A DNA stretch of 64,000 nt, taken from NCBI GenBank assembly GCA_963801985.1, contig CAWDGV010000002.1, positions 186,001 through 250,000 of the forward strand. Direction: 5' to 3'. Position 1 is the stretch's first letter, and every line of letters begins with the position of its first letter. Origin of the DNA: JABDQZ01 sp963801985. Its GTDB lineage: Bacteria; Pseudomonadota; Gammaproteobacteria; Chromatiales; Chromatiaceae. The notes under the pieces were generated by a model, which saw only the letters and a list, made by a program, of their open reading frames with translations, made no database searches and had not been told where the DNA came from. A program made the position numbers and the translations under genes. Below are positions 60,358 through 64,000 of this stretch, one piece after another.

Positions 60358-62079
60358 TCAGGCGGCTTTCTTTCTGAACTGCTGTAACCAGATACCGCTG
60401 AGGAACCAGCTGTACGCCCAGGTGCCGAAAAAGACCAGTACAAAGGTGATGGCAATATCCATGTTGCTGCCATCCAGTGAAAAAGCCGGTACGTAACCAA
60501 ATATAAAAGGGGCCAGGTAAAGAAACTTGGCGAACTTGAATGCAACCCATGCAGTTGCCCACATGTTGGCTTTAGCAATGGTTGCGCCGGCAAACGCGGC
60601 GATGCAGACTGGTGGCGTAATATTGGAATCCTGGGAAAGCCAGTAGACGATCATGTGGGCGGCCAATTCATTGACGCCGAGATGGGTTAAGGCAGGAACG
60701 GCGACAACCGCTGTAATCAGGTACGCTGCGGTTACCGGTACACCCATGCCGAGGATCAGCGAGGCAAGGGCGATCAACAGGATGGTCAGGTAAAGTTTGC
60801 CATCGGCCAGCTCAATCACAATATCTGCAAAGGTGAGTATCAGGCCGCTATAGGTCAAAACGCCGATAATGATCCCGATGACGCCGACGGTGGCGCCGAT
60901 TTTAAGGCTGGATTCAGCCCCGGCCCTGGAGGCGTGGACGAATCCTTTCAGGTCGATACGGGTTTCCTTGCGAAACCAGCTGACAACAATGCAGGTCACG
61001 ATACCGATGATGGCAGAGTAACCGGGAGAATACCCCATCAACATCAGGATCGTAATGACGACCAGTGGTAATACGTAAAACCATTCCTTGCGCAGGATGT
61101 CGGTTGCTTTTTCCTTGCTTTTTTCACCAACAATCTGGTGTTTTTTGGCTTCATAGTGAACCATCATGAAGACACTGAAGAAATACATTAAAGCGGGAAA
61201 CAGGGCTACCAGCATGATCTGGGAATAAGGAAGGCCAGTCATTTCGGCCATGATAAAGCCGCCTGCACCCATGATGGGTGGCATGAACATACCGCCAATG
61301 GAGGCTGCCGGTTCAATGCCGCCAGCAACATGCGGTTTGAACCCGGCCTTTTTCATCATGGGAATGGTAAAGGCGCCCGTAGAAACCGTGTTGGCAATCG
61401 CGCTGCCGGATATGGAGCCAAACAGGCCACTGGCAATAACAGAAACCTTGCCGGGGCCGCCGATTTTATGACCGACAGCTGCCAGTGGAAAGTCGATGAA
61501 AAAGCGTTGTGCGCCACTCTTCTCAAGAAAGGCGCCGAATATGACAAAAAGAATGATATAGGTAGCAAGTACGTTGGCCATAATACCAAATACGCCATCG
61601 CTTTTATAAAAAATGCTGGTGCAAAGCCCGGCAAAGGTATCACCGGCATGAGAAATTAATTCCGGGGCATATTCTCCGTAAACACCATAGAGCAACATAA
61701 TCGTGCCAATGATAACAAAAACGCTGCCGACTACGCGGCGTGCGACTTCAATGCCGACCAGCACGCCAAACATGGCTATCCATTGATCTATTTCAGTTTC
61801 AGCGCCTGTCCGGTAGTTAATCACTTCAAAGTTGTATATCCAATACCCCAGCGTGGTAACGGATACCGCGATCAGCAGGTAATCCCAGGCCCGTCCAATT
61901 TTGCTTTTTGACTGGTAAACAAGAAAGACCAGCACGTAGGTAATAATGACGTAAATGCCCCGGTGAAACTGGGTGGAAGCCGGTTGCAGCACGGCCGAGT
62001 AGGAATAGAACAAAACCAGGCCCAGGGCCAGGGTATCAAACAGCCACTGTTCTACCTTATGTAATTTTTCAAACAGCAA
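60358..62079 (-). CDS. TAXI-type TRAP transporter, fused 4TM/12TM permease
   Basis: 573 residues with many membrane helices: the small (DctQ-like) part at about 1-120 and the large (DctM-like) part after it. Conserved segments include FGSISGSAIANTVSTGAFTI, GIEPAASIGGMFMPPIMGAG and LGMGVPVTAAYLITAVVAVP. TRAP permeases use ion gradients, mostly sodium, to import organic acids. Its binding protein is encoded upstream. The substrate is unknown; the location in a sulfur-oxidation locus could point to a sulfonate or organic acid. Confidence 0.93.
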   Translation of the reverse strand: MLFEKLHKVEQWLFDTLALGLVLFYSYSAVLQPASTQFHRGIYVIITYVLVFLVYQSKSKIGRAWDYLLIAVSVTTLGYWIYNFEVINYRTGAETEIDQWIAMFGVLVGIEVARRVVGSVFVIIGTIMLLYGVYGEYAPELISHAGDTFAGLCTSIFYKSDGVFGIMANVLATYIILFVIFGAFLEKSGAQRFFIDFPLAAVGHKIGGPGKVSVIASGLFGSISGSAIANTVSTGAFTIPMMKKAGFKPHVAGGIEPAASIGGMFMPPIMGAGGFIMAEMTGLPYSQIMLVALFPALMYFFSVFMMVHYEAKKHQIVGEKSKEKATDILRKEWFYVLPLVVITILMLMGYSPGYSAIIGIVTCIVVSWFRKETRIDLKGFVHASRAGAESSLKIGATVGVIGIIIGVLTYSGLILTFADIVIELADGKLYLTILLIALASLILGMGVPVTAAYLITAVVAVPALTHLGVNELAAHMIVYWLSQDSNITPPVCIAAFAGATIAKANMWATAWVAFKFAKFLYLAPFIFGYVPAFSLDGSNMDIAITFVLVFFGTWAYSWFLSGIWLQQFRKKAA

Positions 62080-62119
62080 GTTGTGTTTCTCCTATAGGCT
62101 GAAATCTGGCAGGGTCATT

Positions 62120-62156
62120 AGGCGGGTATTCAGACAGGAGTGGAAATACCCGGCCT
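62120..62156 (-). other. Hairpin between TRAP binding protein and permease genes
   Basis: AGGCGGGTATT (62120-62130) and AATACCCGGCCT (62145-62156) form a stem of about 11 pairs with one bulge. Hairpins here often let the binding protein be made in excess of the permease; that reading is inference. Confidence 0.5.
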
Positions 62157-62172
62157 GACACCCGGCCTGTTG

Positions 62173-63144
62173 TTACATCATGCCTTTTTCTTTCCAGAAC
62201 TTGATTGCACCGGGATGCCAGGGAGTGACTACGCCCTGGGCGCCGGTTTCGAGGCTCATGTTTTTGAAAGTTTTCTTTTGCTCTTTCATATGGGCCAGTC
62301 CTTCATCGGTATAAATGGTGGCAAGCATCTTGTAGACGGTATCTTCTGATACTTTTGAATTGGCAACCCACAAGGCCGAATCCTGGAATGAGGGAGTATC
62401 CTTTTCAACGCCACGGTAGGTGCCGGCAGGTACAGAGAGCTTTGAAAAATAAGGGTATTCGTCGAAAAAGCCACTGTCCTTGGCATCTGTACCCAGGTCA
62501 ATCAAGTCAATATCATTGGTCTGGGCTGCCATGATGACGGCGCCGCTTGGAAACGCGGTGAACAACCAGAAAGCATCCAGCTGGTTGTTGCCAAATGCCT
62601 GGGCCGCATCGTTATAACCCATGGCATTGCGTTCAATCGTATCCCAGACGCCCATATGGGTGAAAAACAGTTCGCAATTGGCGAATGCACCAGATCCGGC
62701 GTTGCCAACGCCGACTTTCTTGCCGGCCAGGTCTTTGGTGCTTTTGATGCCGGAATCTTTATGTACGACCAGCTGGGCTGGAGCGCCATATAACCAGGCA
62801 ACGGCCATAACGTCTTCGTATTTTCTGGTGTCATTTTTCATTCTGCCATTTCGGCCCAGGTATACATGACCGGAATAAACGACACCCATCTGGGCTTTGC
62901 CGGAGTTTACTTTACGCAGATTTTCAACTGAACCGGCAGATGACTGGGCTCGAACTCTGAACTCTTTTGCGCTCTTGATGGGTTTATAGACCTGGATGGC
63001 ATTGGCAACGACCTGGAAAGTACCGCCCGCCGGGCCGCCACTGAAAACCACTCGTTCCTTGGCAAAAGCGCTAGCGGGCAGGCAGAGGCTAGCCGCGAGA
63101 ATCGCGGAACTGATGATTTTTGTGTATTTGTTTTTGCTATTCAT
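62173..63144 (-). CDS. TAXI-family TRAP transporter substrate-binding protein
   Basis: 323 residues with a signal peptide (SAILAASLCLPASAFAKE). The mature part has the TAXI pattern: VVFSGGPAGGTFQVVANAI, ELRVRAQSSAGSVENLRKVN-like and KVGVGNAGSGAFANCELFFT. It binds its ligand in the periplasm and hands it to the permease. First gene of the three-gene unit with the TRAP permease and stress protein, divergent from qmoA. Confidence 0.93.
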   Translation of the reverse strand: MNSKNKYTKIISSAILAASLCLPASAFAKERVVFSGGPAGGTFQVVANAIQVYKPIKSAKEFRVRAQSSAGSVENLRKVNSGKAQMGVVYSGHVYLGRNGRMKNDTRKYEDVMAVAWLYGAPAQLVVHKDSGIKSTKDLAGKKVGVGNAGSGAFANCELFFTHMGVWDTIERNAMGYNDAAQAFGNNQLDAFWLFTAFPSGAVIMAAQTNDIDLIDLGTDAKDSGFFDEYPYFSKLSVPAGTYRGVEKDTPSFQDSALWVANSKVSEDTVYKMLATIYTDEGLAHMKEQKKTFKNMSLETGAQGVVTPWHPGAIKFWKEKGMM

Positions 63145-63498
63145 GCAGATTTTCTCCTGGTATTAATTGATGATTATTTGCTGCGGAGTCCATGCCTTAG
63201 ATAATTATAGGGGGAGTTTTGAAGATTTTTTTATTTATCCGGCGACAGGAGCTGGAGAGGGCGAATTCCATAATCTTAAATGAGAAACATTCTCGTCTAT
63301 AAGTAAAATCGATAGGGTATATAAAAAATGAATCACTTTATAAGGGTAATCGAATAGAGTCCTTGCCTTAAGGCGAGTATCCTTCGCTGTCCATAATATA
63401 GGGTCAGTATCTGTAGATGATCGGGCCTTATTATTGAATTCACCCCAGTAGTCGTTGACTACTGGATCGTTCTCTTAGTCCGCTACGGAGAAAAGTCC
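63145..63498. promoter_or_regulatory. 354-bp divergent region between TAXI binding protein and qmoA
   Basis: No coding sequence. It contains a perfect 9-bp hairpin CCAGTAGTC-GTT-GACTACTGG (63445-63465) about 34 bases before the qmoA start and a 10-bp palindrome GCCTTAAGGC near 63365. Promoters for both divergent genes must lie here, but no clear consensus pair is seen. Confidence 0.45.
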
Positions 63499-64000
63499 AT
63501 GACGGAAGTTGTCGCAACCAATGAAACTATTCTGGTGGTCGGCGGAGGCATCAGCGGTATGACCGCTGCGCTTGAAGCTGCAGAAACCGGGAAACAGGTT
63601 GTGCTGGTTGAAAAGCGTGCCTACGTTGGTGGCCGTGTTAGCCAGCTCTACAAGTATTTCCCTAAACTGTGCCACCCAACCTGTGGTCTGGAAATTAACC
63701 AGCGCCGCGCCAAGATGAACCCGAATCTGACGATTGTCACGATGGCCGAGGTTACCAATATCGAAGGCGAAGCAGGTAACTACACTGCAACAGTCAAACT
63801 GGCGCCGCGTTATGTCAATGATAACTGTACTGCCTGTGGCGAATGTGCCAAAGCAGTTGAGTCAGAGTTTGACGACGAGTACAACTACGGTATGTCCAAG
63901 CGCAAAGGCGCTTACCTGCCACATATTATGGCTCATCCAATGCAATACGTCATTGATCCGGCGATCATCGGAACCGATGAAGCACAAAAAGCCAAAGATG
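63499..64000 (+). CDS. qmoA: QmoA, quinone-interacting membrane oxidoreductase subunit A (3' end outside window)
   Basis: The first 167 codons or so of a HdrA-like flavoprotein. FAD motif ILVVGGGISGMTAALEAAE at the N-terminus, then YVGGRVSQLYKYFPKLC and HPTCGLEINQRRAKMNPNL, and an iron-sulfur site NCTACGECAKAVESEFDDEY. The Qmo complex links APS reductase to the quinone pool, so in a sulfur oxidiser it takes electrons from AprAB. GGAG at 63487-63490 precedes the ATG. Qmo genes B and C are expected beyond the window. Confidence 0.93.
   Translation, partial: MTEVVATNETILVVGGGISGMTAALEAAETGKQVVLVEKRAYVGGRVSQLYKYFPKLCHPTCGLEINQRRAKMNPNLTIVTMAEVTNIEGEAGNYTATVKLAPRYVNDNCTACGECAKAVESEFDDEYNYGMSKRKGAYLPHIMAHPMQYVIDPAIIGTDEAQKAKD

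Noticed and set aside
60348..60593. Longer start for the universal stress protein at 60593
   Set aside because: The added 82 residues are an out-of-frame reading of the TRAP permease end; the ATG at 60347 has a good ribosome site.
1..64000. CRISPR array, prophage, integrase or transposase
   Set aside because: No regularly spaced repeats and no gene with phage or transposase motifs was found.
1..64000. tRNA or rRNA genes
   Set aside because: No cloverleaf-like or conserved rRNA sequence was noticed on either strand, although a covariance search was not possible here.

Overview
The window reads as chromosome of a gammaproteobacterium that lives by oxidising reduced sulfur. The gene orders are gammaproteobacterial (hemC-hemD-hemX-hemY; lysM-dprA-smg-topA-tsaC-hemF opposite def-fmt-rsmB-ntrY-ntrX-trkA-trkH; aroE beside yrdA). 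The lifestyle call rests on aprBA (dissimilatory APS reductase) and the start of qmoA at the right edge. I see no rRNA, tRNA, CRISPR array, prophage or transposase.

Layout. 0-11.5 kb: the end of a PhoR-like sensor kinase, hemB, a TerB-like protein, aroE, a Nudix hydrolase with yrdA, a LemA/GIDE-type membrane pair, prlC (one frameshift), an SH3/coiled-coil membrane protein, ubiD (many frameshifts) and a DUF4197 protein. 11.9-24.9 kb: a tightly packed co-directional cluster. It encodes a PhoU-like/APH-kinase fusion, an ATP-grasp enzyme, an HprK-like kinase, a SixA-Nudix fusion, a second histidine phosphatase, a metallophosphatase, an amphi-Trp protein, a small ribbon-helix-helix regulator with its own promoter and palindrome, a CHAD protein, a ParA ATPase, a second Nudix protein, a small membrane protein and a P-type cation ATPase. 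25-28.5 kb: a PLDc_N-like peptide, another ParA, an HPP-family membrane protein, an SDR-type epimerase and an iron-sulfur flavin reductase. 28.5-41.8 kb: haem genes hemYXDC and hemF, a thioredoxin, mlaC, a radical SAM protein, tsaC, topA (three frameshifts), smg, dprA and a LysM protein. 41.9-54.4 kb: def, fmt, rsmB, DUF4390, ntrYX, trkAH, an ECF sigma factor, an NtrC-type regulator and a DUF423 protein. 54.9-64 kb: aprBA, a YkgJ-type cysteine-cluster protein, a tautomerase, a TauE/SafE exporter, a universal stress protein, a TAXI-TRAP transporter and qmoA (cut by the window end).

Most interesting region: the 13 kb cluster at 11.9-24.9 kb. It joins ATP-grasp, amphi-Trp and HprK-like kinase genes (the set I recall as the 'GAK system') to PhoU, CHAD, DIPP-type Nudix, two histidine phosphatases and a metallophosphatase. 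Nearly all of these domains handle phosphoryl groups, polyphosphate or phosphohistidine, and the substrate is unknown.

Two further themes. A family of short intergenic elements with CACCACGAAG/CCACAGAG-type inverted ends occurs four times, once with a 31-bp hairpin repeat inside. The indels in prlC, ubiD and topA leave protein similarity intact between breaks, which looks more like sequence error than decay.
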